Shown here: in pieces, positions 15,460 through 22,239 of the stretch | Position numbering within the stretch: the stretch's first letter is position 1 | Layout of the letters: each line of letters opens with the position of its first letter | Source: Lachnospiraceae bacterium UBA7076 | Lineage (GTDB): Bacteria > Bacillota > Clostridia > Lachnospirales > Lachnospiraceae | Reading direction: 5' to 3' | Assembly (NCBI GenBank): GCA_002493625.1 | Contig: DKZK01000024.1 | Coordinates: forward strand, 1 to 22,239 | DNA: 22,239 nt | The notes under the pieces: model-generated | Seen by the model: only the letters and a program-made list of their open reading frames with translations | What the model was told of the DNA's origin: nothing | Databases searched by the model: none | Made by a program: the position numbers and the translations under genes

Positions 15460-17763
15460 ATGAAACAACGTTTAAATATCGGACTTCTTATAGACGATAT
15501 TGATGCAGTTTTTACAAATGAGGCCTGTAAAGGCGCAGTTTTGGCAGCCAAAGCAATCGATGCAAATATGTTTATATTTCCGGGCGGCTATCTGGATCAT
15601 GAGGATATTTCAGATGAACACCTGAAATATGAATATCAGTATAACACCTTATTTGATTTCGCTTGTAATAAACATTTAGATGTTTTATATATTATGATGG
15701 GAATGATTGCCGGACGTGTTCCAGACAATGACAAGATTGCCTTTCTTGAAAAGTTTATCGGTATTCCCGTTGTTGCGCTTTACACTAAAATGGATGGCTA
15801 CACCTCTGCCACCTTTGATAACCGCATTGGGTTTTCAAATGCAATCCGGCATCTGATTACAGGACATAACGCAAAAAAAATAGGATATGTCAGCGGGCCG
15901 AAAACAAATGTTGACGCCATGCAAAGAATGGATACATTCAGGCGTGTGCTTAATGAGGAAAATATACCGATTGTTGAGAATTATATAATATACGGCAACT
16001 TTGAGGAAAGCAGTGAGGGAATCATACGTGAGCTTGTGGAAAAGCATCCTGAAATTGAAGCTCTTGTATTTGCAAACGACAGAATGGCATTGGGAGGTTA
16101 CCGCGCATTTCAAAAAATGGGAATTCATGTTGGCGAGGACATACTCGTTGTAGGATTTGACAATTCCGTTTTTGCTCCTACATTAAATCCTCCACTCTCC
16201 ACAGTGGAGGCAAATGCTTCCGAGCTTTCCTATCAGGCAGTATACAATGCGCATCACTTTCTTGAAACACAGGAAATGGAAAACATGGAAGTTAAAACCC
16301 ACTTTATAAAAAGAGCCTCATGCGGCTGCAATAAATTTGACACTGAAGGAATTTCGGGCATGCTCGAATTTGACCACACAACAGCCAAGGAACATATTAA
16401 TCTGAACGCCGTACACAGATTCCTTTTTGGAAATTATTTAAAAGGCAGTGCCATTCAACGTATAAAGGATGATATATCCGTCCTTATAAAATTGCTTTTT
16501 GATTTAGCAGATGAAAAAAAATTTGAAAAATATGAAAAGGATCTTGAGGTTCTTTTCATGCAGCTCATAAACAATTCCCTTCTTCAATACACTACCGTAG
16601 AGCTGTTTTTCGACTTTCTCATCTATTTGCAACAGGCTCTTACCAACAGAATTGACAGTGCTGAGGACAAGCTTAAAATCGTTAATACATTTTCTAAAAT
16701 GTACCGTGATCTTGCCATGTCAAACTGTCAGATTATTCAGGAGCGTGAGCAGGGCTTGGATCGTATTTCACACCTCATAAATAATATGACTGCAAATATG
16801 TTTTTAATGGAAAACAACATCGAGGTTCCTTATGACATTGCCCTTAACAATTTAAGCAATGTAGGAATCCACAGTGCATATCTGTATACCTTTCAAAATA
16901 CAATACACCATGCCAAAGGCAGTGCATGGTCAAAACCAAATAAAATTCTTTTCAAGGCATATTATGACGGTAATAAGTCTTACGCTGTTCCTGAAGAACA
17001 GCAGCTTCTTACAACGAGCAAGCTTTTTAATAATCCTTTTATCATTTCAGATTATGCAAGAATAATGGTGCTTTCTCCGCTTTTTTCAGGCGACGAATTG
17101 TTTGGCGTACTTTTTTCCGAGGTTGATTACAAGGATTTTGGCAATATTGCCTCCATAAGCTTCCAGATTTCTGCTGCATTAAAATCCTTCCTTTTACTGG
17201 AGCAGCAACAGGAAATTCAGACAAGAATGGCTTTAAATCTCAATCAGATAAAAGAAAGCAATCAACGTCTCAGCGTTATATCCCAATCTGATGAGCTTAC
17301 AGGTCTGTATAACAGGAGAGGTTTTCTTGAACACGCTCAAAATATCATACGCAACAAAAAGAACAAAGGTAAACACGGACTTATTGTATACGCTGATATG
17401 GATAATCTTAAAATGATTAATGATAAATACGGTCACGATGAAGGCGATTTCGCACTGAAAGAAATAGCCTCCATTCTTACGGATGTTTTCAGACGTTCAG
17501 ATATTGTAGGACGGCTTGGCGGTGACGAATTTACTGCTCTTGCCCTTGTGAACATAGAAAACTACGAAAACATTATGCGGCGCCGCATAAATGAAGTGAC
17601 ACTCAGACACAATAAGGCAGTCAGCAAGCCATACCCTATTGAGATGAGCGCCGGTATTTACGAATTTGAATGTAACGCTGACATAGATATATACGATTTA
17701 CTTTCTGCATCAGACGACCTTCTTTACGAGGACAAAAAACGCAGAAAAACAATGCGCAGCTAA
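15460..17763 (+). CDS. Cytosolic sensor diguanylate cyclase: LacI-type binding domain + GGDEF
   Basis: A 767-residue protein with no signal peptide or membrane helix. Residues 5-290 match the periplasmic-binding-protein-like ligand domain of LacI/GalR regulators (NIGLLIDDID, AKKIGYVSGP, FANDRMALGGYRAFQKMG, VVGFDNS, ending in RASCGCN), but the DNA-binding head is absent. A helical region (about 305-425), a probable GAF-like domain (about 430-585) and a short coiled coil (575-608) lead to the GGDEF domain (610-767). The domain has DELTGLYNRRGF, an intact GGDEF (687-691), and an RxxD inhibitory site at R678-D681. It should make c-di-GMP in response to an unknown small ligand, perhaps a sugar. 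The ATG follows AGAGGTG. It ends 2 bases from the opposing HD-GYP gene. Confidence 0.92.
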   Translation: MKQRLNIGLLIDDIDAVFTNEACKGAVLAAKAIDANMFIFPGGYLDHEDISDEHLKYEYQYNTLFDFACNKHLDVLYIMMGMIAGRVPDNDKIAFLEKFIGIPVVALYTKMDGYTSATFDNRIGFSNAIRHLITGHNAKKIGYVSGPKTNVDAMQRMDTFRRVLNEENIPIVENYIIYGNFEESSEGIIRELVEKHPEIEALVFANDRMALGGYRAFQKMGIHVGEDILVVGFDNSVFAPTLNPPLSTVEANASELSYQAVYNAHHFLETQEMENMEVKTHFIKRASCGCNKFDTEGISGMLEFDHTTAKEHINLNAVHRFLFGNYLKGSAIQRIKDDISVLIKLLFDLADEKKFEKYEKDLEVLFMQLINNSLLQYTTVELFFDFLIYLQQALTNRIDSAEDKLKIVNTFSKMYRDLAMSNCQIIQEREQGLDRISHLINNMTANMFLMENNIEVPYDIALNNLSNVGIHSAYLYTFQNTIHHAKGSAWSKPNKILFKAYYDGNKSYAVPEEQQLLTTSKLFNNPFIISDYARIMVLSPLFSGDELFGVLFSEVDYKDFGNIASISFQISAALKSFLLLEQQQEIQTRMALNLNQIKESNQRLSVISQSDELTGLYNRRGFLEHAQNIIRNKKNKGKHGLIVYADMDNLKMINDKYGHDEGDFALKEIASILTDVFRRSDIVGRLGGDEFTALALVNIENYENIMRRRINEVTLRHNKAVSKPYPIEMSAGIYEFECNADIDIYDLLSASDDLLYEDKKRRKTMRS

Positions 17764-17765
17764 TA

Positions 17766-19685
17766 TTATGGTGCCTCTATATTCTGTACAACACTGTGAA
17801 GTATTTCAACAAGCACTTTTGGCAGGAAAGGCTTTACAATATAATCATCACAGCCAAGCTCAGTTGCCCTTTGGATAGCTTCATATTCCTTATTCACTGA
17901 CATAAATACAATTGGTGCGTCCGTTTTTTCACGAAGCCTCCTGTATACCTCAAAGCCGTCCATATCCGGCATCTGTATATCAAGCAGAATTATATCTATG
18001 GATACATTTTGGATTATTTCCAATGCCTCATGCCCATTTCCAACAGAATAAATAATATACTGCGGCTCATCTTTAAGTGCAAACTTAATAAAATCAACAT
18101 TTATTTCCTCATCATCGACAACCAGTATATTCTTCTTAAATTCAGTCTTTTGACATAAGCTGTAATTTACATCCTCATCTATCATCTTAACCATTATTTG
18201 GGCAATCTCAGGGTCAAACTGCGTTCCCATACCCTTTTCAATTTCTTTTTTTACCGTCTCCTGCGGAAGCACATCTCTGTAACTTCTGTATGATGTCATT
18301 GCATCATACGCATCAGCAACACCTATTATCCTTGCTATTTCAGGTATGTTTTCCCCTTCAAGTCCATTTGGGTATCCCTTTCCATCATATCTTTCATGAT
18401 GCCACTTTGCACCCTGTGCAATTCTAGGGTTTTCTGTCATTGTCTTTAAAATATGATGCCCTGCAATCGGATGCAGCTTAATATAACTAAATTCTTCATT
18501 GGTAAGCTTTGATGGTTTATTTATAATGCTGTCAGGCACATGTATCTTACCTACATCATGAAGCAATCCGGCATAATATATCTCCTTTATCTCACTCTCA
18601 GATTTTCCCATATGTATTGCTATTTCCCTGGCATATCTGGCAACACGCTGAGAATGGCCGTTTGTATATTTATCCTTCGCATCTATTGTTCTTGCAAGCG
18701 TTTGAATTATTATGTCATTTAATCTCTCCTTTGCGGCCTTACTTTCCTCAAGCCTTTCCATATGCCACTTTAACCTGCGGAACAGCATCGCACATAATAA
18801 TACTATTATAATAAATACAACAAGACATACTATTATATTTCTAACAATCATAGCCCATGTATCACGAAAAAGCTTTGTATTGCTCACAACCATAACAACA
18901 TACCAGTCGTCCATTATGACCTCTTTAAATACCGTGCATTTTTCACCATCAATAGTAACATCAAATATATCTTTACCCTTATCGTACACTCCGGTCATAA
19001 GCCCTTGCATATCAGGCATATCCTTGTAATTTTTACCCTTTTCGGTATCATTGGAATGCGCCACAACCAGACCATTTTTGTCAACAATAAAACCGTAACC
19101 CATACCCTCCATGTTTATGTCCGTCATCATTGTCTGAACTTCATTCAGGTAAATATCCAGAGAGATCACACTGTCATTGTCATATAAAAGCTTACAAACT
19201 GAAATTATAATTGTATTTGTCTGTGCATCGAGATACGGTGGTACTATAACAGGCTCACCGCCTGCCTCCTTCGCCACAATATACCATTCTCTTTCCCGGG
19301 GCACATAATCATCATCCGGAACCCACTGAATACCATCAATATATTCATCCATAAAAAGACCATAAATGCCTGTGAAATTGGGATCTACGTCCACAAGATA
19401 ACGCTCAGACTGGTCTATCAGAAAATCTCTGATTTCTTCCTCTGTTGCCCCCTCCTTCATCATATATTCTACCGATATGGATGTAACCTGCAAAACATTC
19501 ATGCCCTTTGAAAGATAGTATTTTAACTGCTCCGTTTCCTGCTTAAGATTACTATGTCCGAGTGCAAGCAATTCATCCTTTGACTGCCTGTAAAAAGACG
19601 CAAAATTAATCGTAACCATCGATGCAAGCGCAATCAGGATGATTATAATTGTAAAAGTATACTGTTTTGCATCCTTATTTTTCAT
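17766..19685 (-). CDS. Membrane c-di-GMP phosphodiesterase: Cache + HD-GYP + C-terminal receiver
   Basis: This 639-residue protein has a first membrane helix (10-31), an extracellular dCache-like sensor (about 36-275, with PREREWYIVAKEAG and PPYLDAQT, the usual ligand-pocket pattern), a second membrane helix (about 280-302), an HD-GYP domain (about 330-495) and a receiver domain (about 518-635). HD-GYP residues are present: H344, HDVGK (376-380), HHERYDGKGYP (429-439) and ADAYDAMTS (458-466). The receiver has the acid pair D524/D525, phospho-acceptor D569 and K618. It should hydrolyse c-di-GMP under control of both an outside ligand and phosphorylation. A receiver at the end of a membrane HD-GYP protein is uncommon. 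No partner histidine kinase is in the window. Confidence 0.94.
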   Translation of the reverse strand: MKNKDAKQYTFTIIIILIALASMVTINFASFYRQSKDELLALGHSNLKQETEQLKYYLSKGMNVLQVTSISVEYMMKEGATEEEIRDFLIDQSERYLVDVDPNFTGIYGLFMDEYIDGIQWVPDDDYVPREREWYIVAKEAGGEPVIVPPYLDAQTNTIIISVCKLLYDNDSVISLDIYLNEVQTMMTDINMEGMGYGFIVDKNGLVVAHSNDTEKGKNYKDMPDMQGLMTGVYDKGKDIFDVTIDGEKCTVFKEVIMDDWYVVMVVSNTKLFRDTWAMIVRNIIVCLVVFIIIVLLCAMLFRRLKWHMERLEESKAAKERLNDIIIQTLARTIDAKDKYTNGHSQRVARYAREIAIHMGKSESEIKEIYYAGLLHDVGKIHVPDSIINKPSKLTNEEFSYIKLHPIAGHHILKTMTENPRIAQGAKWHHERYDGKGYPNGLEGENIPEIARIIGVADAYDAMTSYRSYRDVLPQETVKKEIEKGMGTQFDPEIAQIMVKMIDEDVNYSLCQKTEFKKNILVVDDEEINVDFIKFALKDEPQYIIYSVGNGHEALEIIQNVSIDIILLDIQMPDMDGFEVYRRLREKTDAPIVFMSVNKEYEAIQRATELGCDDYIVKPFLPKVLVEILHSVVQNIEAP

Positions 19686-19956
19686 TCCTATGTATCTTCC
19701 TATTCTAATTATGTTAATTCAATGATAACCGACTATCAGACGATTTTCTCCATAAACACATATATAACTGATAATTGCATGACATTTATTTATAATCTTT
19801 TAGTTATGCAGCATTTAGCGTCTGATTTTTTATTTTGTGTAATTTAACATCCATATTTTTTGTTTTCATGGGTTAATATTTGTATTTATATTATATAGCA
19901 TTTAACCTTCTATATCAATAAAAGTTTATCTGAAACGGCTGATGAAACAGCCAGAA
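19686..19956. other. Non-coding gap upstream of the HD-GYP gene
   Basis: These 271 A/T-rich bases hold no supported gene. GGCTG/CAGCC (19937-19941 and 19948-19952, loop GATGAA on the plus strand) lies directly after the preceding gene and may be a weak terminator. TCAGACG and CGTCTGA form a widely spaced inverted pair (about 19736 and 19819). AGGAAG lies before the HD-GYP ATG as a modest ribosome site. I see no clear promoter. Confidence 0.4.
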
Positions 19957-20466
19957 TCAATCATTCCAGTCATATTGCACTCTGTTCATATATCTGTCCC
20001 ACTCAAACACAGCCTTCTCAAACAATATATTCAGGCAATAGGAATCTGACACGGTTCCTTCACTTTCATCTTCAAATTCAATTCCCAAAGAATAGCTCAG
20101 CATGCCGTCCTCTTTTTCATTGTCATTCTTATTTAAAAAATAAAGATAGGCATTTTCACATTGCTTAGGAATTTTCTCAATCTCCTCCTCTGAAAGCTTA
20201 TGATCCGGAACCTCATTTATAAGTACATCATTTGCATCATAATATTTATAACCATCCTTAACGCCATCTGTTATTTTCCCTTTTATAAATCTGGCTGTCG
20301 TAGTCCCTGCATAACTGTCTGTATAGTTTGTATTTTGAGAATTTTCCTTTTTAATAATAAGCGCTTCAAGCACCAAAGTTATACAATCCTCTTCCACCTC
20401 AAATCCGGTTATCCTGCAATCCTTAAAGGAAAATGCTTCTATTTCATTTGTACTTTTATAGTTCAT
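19957..20466 (-). CDS. Hypothetical acidic protein (169 residues)
   Basis: I do not recognise the family with certainty. The protein is acidic and looks rich in beta strands, with AFSFKDCRITGFEVEEDCITL, SYAGTTTARFIKGKI, DGYKYYDANDVLINEVPDH and a VFEWDRYMNRVQYDWND end. No signal peptide or membrane helix is seen. I chose the ATG at 20466 because GGGAG lies just upstream; a reading from 20499 would start inside that site. Its ATG overlaps the stop of a possible 27-codon ORF (ATGA), suggesting translational coupling. Small acidic beta-rich proteins like this can be immunity proteins, but nothing nearby proves that. Confidence 0.75.
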   Translation of the reverse strand: MNYKSTNEIEAFSFKDCRITGFEVEEDCITLVLEALIIKKENSQNTNYTDSYAGTTTARFIKGKITDGVKDGYKYYDANDVLINEVPDHKLSEEEIEKIPKQCENAYLYFLNKNDNEKEDGMLSYSLGIEFEDESEGTVSDSYCLNILFEKAVFEWDRYMNRVQYDWND

Positions 20467-20546
20467 TTTAATTCTCCCTTTCTTCGAACATCTGCCCATT
20501 CAAAAATTGCCTTCGGCAAAGGACAGACACAATCTATTGTTATCAT
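20463..20546 (-). CDS. Possible 27-residue small ORF coupled to the hypothetical gene
   Basis: On the minus strand GAGG lies 5 bases before an ATG that opens MITIDCVCPLPKAIFEWADV, and the ORF runs to a TGA overlapping the next gene's ATG as ATGA. The reading frame stays open about 16 codons upstream of the ATG, so it could also be the tail of a decayed larger gene. A TTGCC/GGCAA hairpin followed by TTTTTG (about 20503-20520) lies inside it and could instead be a small attenuator. The coupling makes it worth noting, but the evidence for translation is limited. Confidence 0.4.
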   Translation of the reverse strand: MITIDCVCPLPKAIFEWADVRRKGELK

Positions 20547-20816
20547 TTTTTCCTCAGTTTCATGTAACTTTATGGTTTCAAATAATTTTATGATTTAAGC
20601 AGTTTTAACATTACGGAGACTTATAAAAACAAAATCTCCGTAATGTACATTATTTATTTCACTCTTAATTAAATTATAACACAACATGAAACAATAAAAA
20701 AATAATAAATAACATCAAAAATGATAAAAGAATTTAAGAATAAAGATAATATGAAACAAAAAATTTTTCATACAAATATAATATACTAATTGGTTCTTCT
20801 TTAAAACATACACTTA
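20547..20816. other. Non-coding gap with a strong inverted repeat
   Basis: ACATTACGGAGA and TCTCCGTAATGT (20608-20619 and 20635-20646) form a perfect 12-base stem with a 15-base A/T-rich loop. Neither side has a good run of T, though the gap is very A/T-rich. By position it could end the coiled-coil gene's transcript or lie in the leader of the hypothetical gene. The rest (20647-20816) is about 85% A/T with no gene seen. Confidence 0.65.
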
Positions 20817-21338
20817 TCAGGCAAATTTTTGAATTTTAGCACTATGGTCAGCCACAACCCTTTTGATAATGCTTATATCTTCCTGCATTTCATCAAACTG
20901 CATGACACCTGACTGATACCTTTGATATGTAGATATATAACAGGATTCAATATTTCCAATACGAGGAACGACATCATTCTCAATTGTAATCTCAATATTT
21001 GTTACACGTGGTTTAATGTCCTTATCAATTGCAGCCTCAATGTTTGCCAGACGCGGTTTAATATCCTTGTTAATTGTAGCCTCAATATTTGCCAGATGCG
21101 GTAAAACATCATTTTTTAATGTAAATTCTACCTTATCAAGTCTTTGCTCTACCTTGTCAAACCGCTGCTCTACCTTATCAAGTCTTTGCTCTACCTCGTC
21201 AAGCCGCTTCTCTACCTTATCAAGTCTTTGCTCTACCTTATCAAGTCTCGTATCTATTCTGTCTAAGCGTTCATATACAGGCTCTAATTTTATATCCATT
21301 AAATTGGATATTGCAAATAACAATTCATTATCTGACAT
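20817..21338 (-). CDS. Repeat-built coiled-coil protein (hypothetical)
   Basis: A 173-residue cytosolic-looking protein. After a short start (MSDNELLFAISNLMD) it has seven heptads of the RLDKVEQ type (residues 24-72), then four 15-residue repeats of the form T-I-x-x-D-I-x-P-R-L-x-N-I-E-x (73-132), then a C-terminal helix with SCYISTYQRYQSGV and EDISIIKRVVADHSAKIQ. Proteins of this build are common hypotheticals in Clostridia; I know no proven function. The heptads should form a parallel multimeric coiled coil. The ATG at 21338 is preferred since AAAGGAGGT lies 8 bases upstream. Confidence 0.85.
   Translation of the reverse strand: MSDNELLFAISNLMDIKLEPVYERLDRIDTRLDKVEQRLDKVEKRLDEVEQRLDKVEQRFDKVEQRLDKVEFTLKNDVLPHLANIEATINKDIKPRLANIEAAIDKDIKPRVTNIEITIENDVVPRIGNIESCYISTYQRYQSGVMQFDEMQEDISIIKRVVADHSAKIQKFA
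20943..21269 (-). repeat. Tandem 21-base and 45-base coding repeats
   Basis: 21123-21269 is seven copies of a 21-base unit (heptads); several copies share the same CTACCTTATCAAGTCTTTGC sequence on the plus strand. 20943-21122 is four copies of a 45-base unit. The nucleotide identity between units suggests recent or ongoing duplication or slippage, always in frame. Confidence 0.85.
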
Positions 21339-21343
21339 ATTTT

Positions 21344-21415
21344 TTACCTCCTTTCCCATATAATAAAGTTGGTTGCGTTACTTCGCAGCTGTGTCATAAA
21401 AATAATTAATAACAC
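21344..21415 (-). CDS. Possible 23-residue leader ORF before the coiled-coil gene
   Basis: A strong GGAGG (21420-21424) with no gene attached lies 4 bases before a GTG that opens a 23-residue hydrophobic-then-polar reading frame (LLIIFMTQLRSN...). Its TAA overlaps the ribosome site of the coiled-coil gene, as in coupled leader ORFs. The spacing is short and GTG is a weaker start, so this is tentative. No other explanation for the orphan ribosome site is visible. Confidence 0.25.
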   Translation of the reverse strand: MLLIIFMTQLRSNATNFIIWERR

Positions 21416-21518
21416 AAATCCTCCTTCGGACATATACTACCATATTAACCGCATAATGTATATAGCTAATAGAAATATTTTTGCAAATTTTTCTTCAACA
21501 TATAGTTTCTTTTGGGGT

Positions 21519-21579
21519 AAAAAAATGCTCCCTCCCAAGCAACAAGTATTTTTTCACTTGTCTACATGGAAGGGAGCAT
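21519..21579 (-). terminator. Strong intrinsic terminator of the 139-residue gene
   Basis: On the minus strand ATGCTCCCTTCC (21568-21579) pairs with GGGAGGGAGCAT (21525-21536), with an inner ACAAGT/ACTTGT stem, and is followed by seven T. It ends the transcript of the gene at 21639-22058. The surrounding gap (21416-21638) holds nothing else I can support apart from the orphan ribosome site near 21420. Confidence 0.92.
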
Positions 21580-21638
21580 ATCAAGCCCTTCGTACGACAG
21601 CCCCTTTTATTTTATCTCATATTTAAAAACTAATATAC

Positions 21639-22058
21639 TTATTTAAAGCAGTCTTCAAAGGATTCATCAAGCAGCAACGTACCCTGTGCCTTTTTGTGTA
21701 AATCACGGAGCTTAATTAAATCAATCTCCAACGGATTCTTTTTAATGCGCCAGCCACCTTCCAAATTATTATCCATCAAATATTGAACTGTGACTATAGT
21801 ACCATCCTCATAATACAAGGAAGCATCATAATAATGCATGCTCTCTTTTCTGCTAAAATCAACATGCTGAACAAAATATCCGGCTTTACATAATGCTATG
21901 GCTGTCGTAAGGTCAAACACTTCATCAAGTAAACGTTGCAGTTTGTCAACATTTGCAAGGCTTATCTGAATTGTGTCCTCAAGCTTTTGCTGATCATGTT
22001 GGATATCAATGCGTATTTCCTGTAGCTTTTTTACTATATCAATAACTTCAGTATCCAT
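21639..22058 (-). CDS. Hypothetical protein (139 residues)
   Basis: I do not recognise this protein. The first 55 residues are helical and likely coiled coil (VKKLQEIRIDIQHDQQKLED, then VDKLQRLLDEVFDL). The second part looks like a small beta-containing domain: CKAGYFVQHVDFSRKES, HYYDASLYYEDGTIVTVQYL, and GGWRIKKNPLEIDLIKLRDLH. There is no signal peptide or membrane helix. AAAGGAG lies about 12 bases before the ATG. It is a single-gene unit, bounded by terminators at 22094-22139 and 21519-21579. Confidence 0.8.
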   Translation of the reverse strand: MDTEVIDIVKKLQEIRIDIQHDQQKLEDTIQISLANVDKLQRLLDEVFDLTTAIALCKAGYFVQHVDFSRKESMHYYDASLYYEDGTIVTVQYLMDNNLEGGWRIKKNPLEIDLIKLRDLHKKAQGTLLLDESFEDCFK

Positions 22059-22093
22059 ATTCTACAATCTCCTTTACTTTAAATTAATAATTC

Positions 22094-22139
22094 AAAAAAA
22101 GCAAGGCCTCTCAAACCAAAATCTGGTTTGAGAAACCTT
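22094..22139. terminator. Bidirectional intrinsic terminator
   Basis: AAGG-x-CTCTCAAACC (22103-22117) pairs with GGTTTGAGA...CCTT (22125-22139). The minus-strand side ends in a run of seven T, and the plus-strand side continues ATTTTTATTTTATT. It most likely ends the minus-strand gene whose tail lies at the window edge. Confidence 0.88.
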
Positions 22140-22203
22140 ATTTTTATTTTATTATCATTCGTAGTGAAAATTTCCTCTACGCATCAAACCAGTTCCAAAT
22201 ATA

Positions 22204-22239
22204 TCAGAACTTGCCAGCTTTCGCCGCTTCCTCGATGGA
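22204..22239 (-). CDS. Possible 3' end of a minus-strand gene cut by the window edge
   Basis: One minus-strand frame reads SIEEAAKAGKF and then TGA, a plausible protein tail, about 65 bases before a strong terminator. Only 11 residues are visible, and another frame is open slightly longer (stop near 22185), so neither the frame nor the product can be settled. Confidence 0.35.
   Translation of the reverse strand, partial: SIEEAAKAGKF

Noticed and set aside
15205..15468. 87-residue minus-strand reading frame between mtnN and the cyclase gene
   Set aside because: It covers the near-consensus promoter of the cyclase gene, has no good ribosome site, and its sequence is an A/T-driven string of hydrophobic and aromatic residues.
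20200..20598. 132-residue plus-strand reading frame
   Set aside because: It is antisense to the hypothetical gene, has no ribosome binding site, and shows no domain-like composition.
21369..21626. 85-residue plus-strand frame across the terminator at 21519-21579
   Set aside because: It reads through a strong intrinsic terminator hairpin and lacks a ribosome site.

Overview
The window looks like chromosomal DNA of a spore-forming, AT-rich Firmicute, most likely a Lachnospiraceae-type Clostridium relative. The evidence is the tig-clpP-clpX operon, the rho/rpmE pair, a DUF4364 winged-helix protein, an alpha/beta-type small acid-soluble spore protein, strong AGGAGG ribosome binding sites, and a wall-anchored giant protein with an SPNTG sorting motif of the kind known from Clostridia. 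Almost everything is on the minus strand. Only the DUF4364 gene and a diguanylate cyclase are on the plus strand. I see no tRNA, rRNA, CRISPR array, transposase or phage gene.

Layout, left to right. 1-237 is non-coding: a roughly 140-base hairpin repeat and a weak terminator. 238-2119 holds ribosomal protein L31 and Rho; Rho carries a long, highly charged, repetitive insertion. 2345-3428 holds a DUF4364 gene and the ribosome-assembly GTPase ysxC/engB, overlapping tail to tail. 3429-3674 is a structured repeat region where many relatives have lon. 3675-6858 is the trigger factor / ClpP / ClpX operon. 7069-7269 is a spore protein. 7353-13301 encodes a 1982-residue cell-wall-anchored surface protein made of Ig-like, FN3-like and InlB-B-like modules. 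13628-15173 is mtnN-luxS (S-adenosylhomocysteine detoxification and AI-2 precursor synthesis) followed by a small unknown gene. 15460-19685 is a c-di-GMP pair: a cytosolic LacI-type-binding-domain/GGDEF protein facing a membrane Cache/HD-GYP/REC protein, with only 2 bases between their stop codons. 19957-22058 holds three unrecognised genes, one a repeat-built coiled-coil protein, plus two possible very small coupled ORFs and two strong intrinsic terminators. The last bases may be the end of another minus-strand gene.

How the parts may fit together (inference). The left part is housekeeping: transcription termination, translation, protein folding and proteolysis. The middle and right parts look like a surface and signalling neighbourhood: a giant adhesin-like wall protein, AI-2/methyl-cycle enzymes, and one enzyme to make and one to break c-di-GMP, with separate ligand-binding domains (an intracellular sugar-binding-like fold and an extracellular Cache domain). 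The most interesting candidate system is this cluster. The cyclase and mtnN-luxS are transcribed divergently from one 286-base region, and the cyclase and phosphodiesterase genes converge with no room for a terminator between them.
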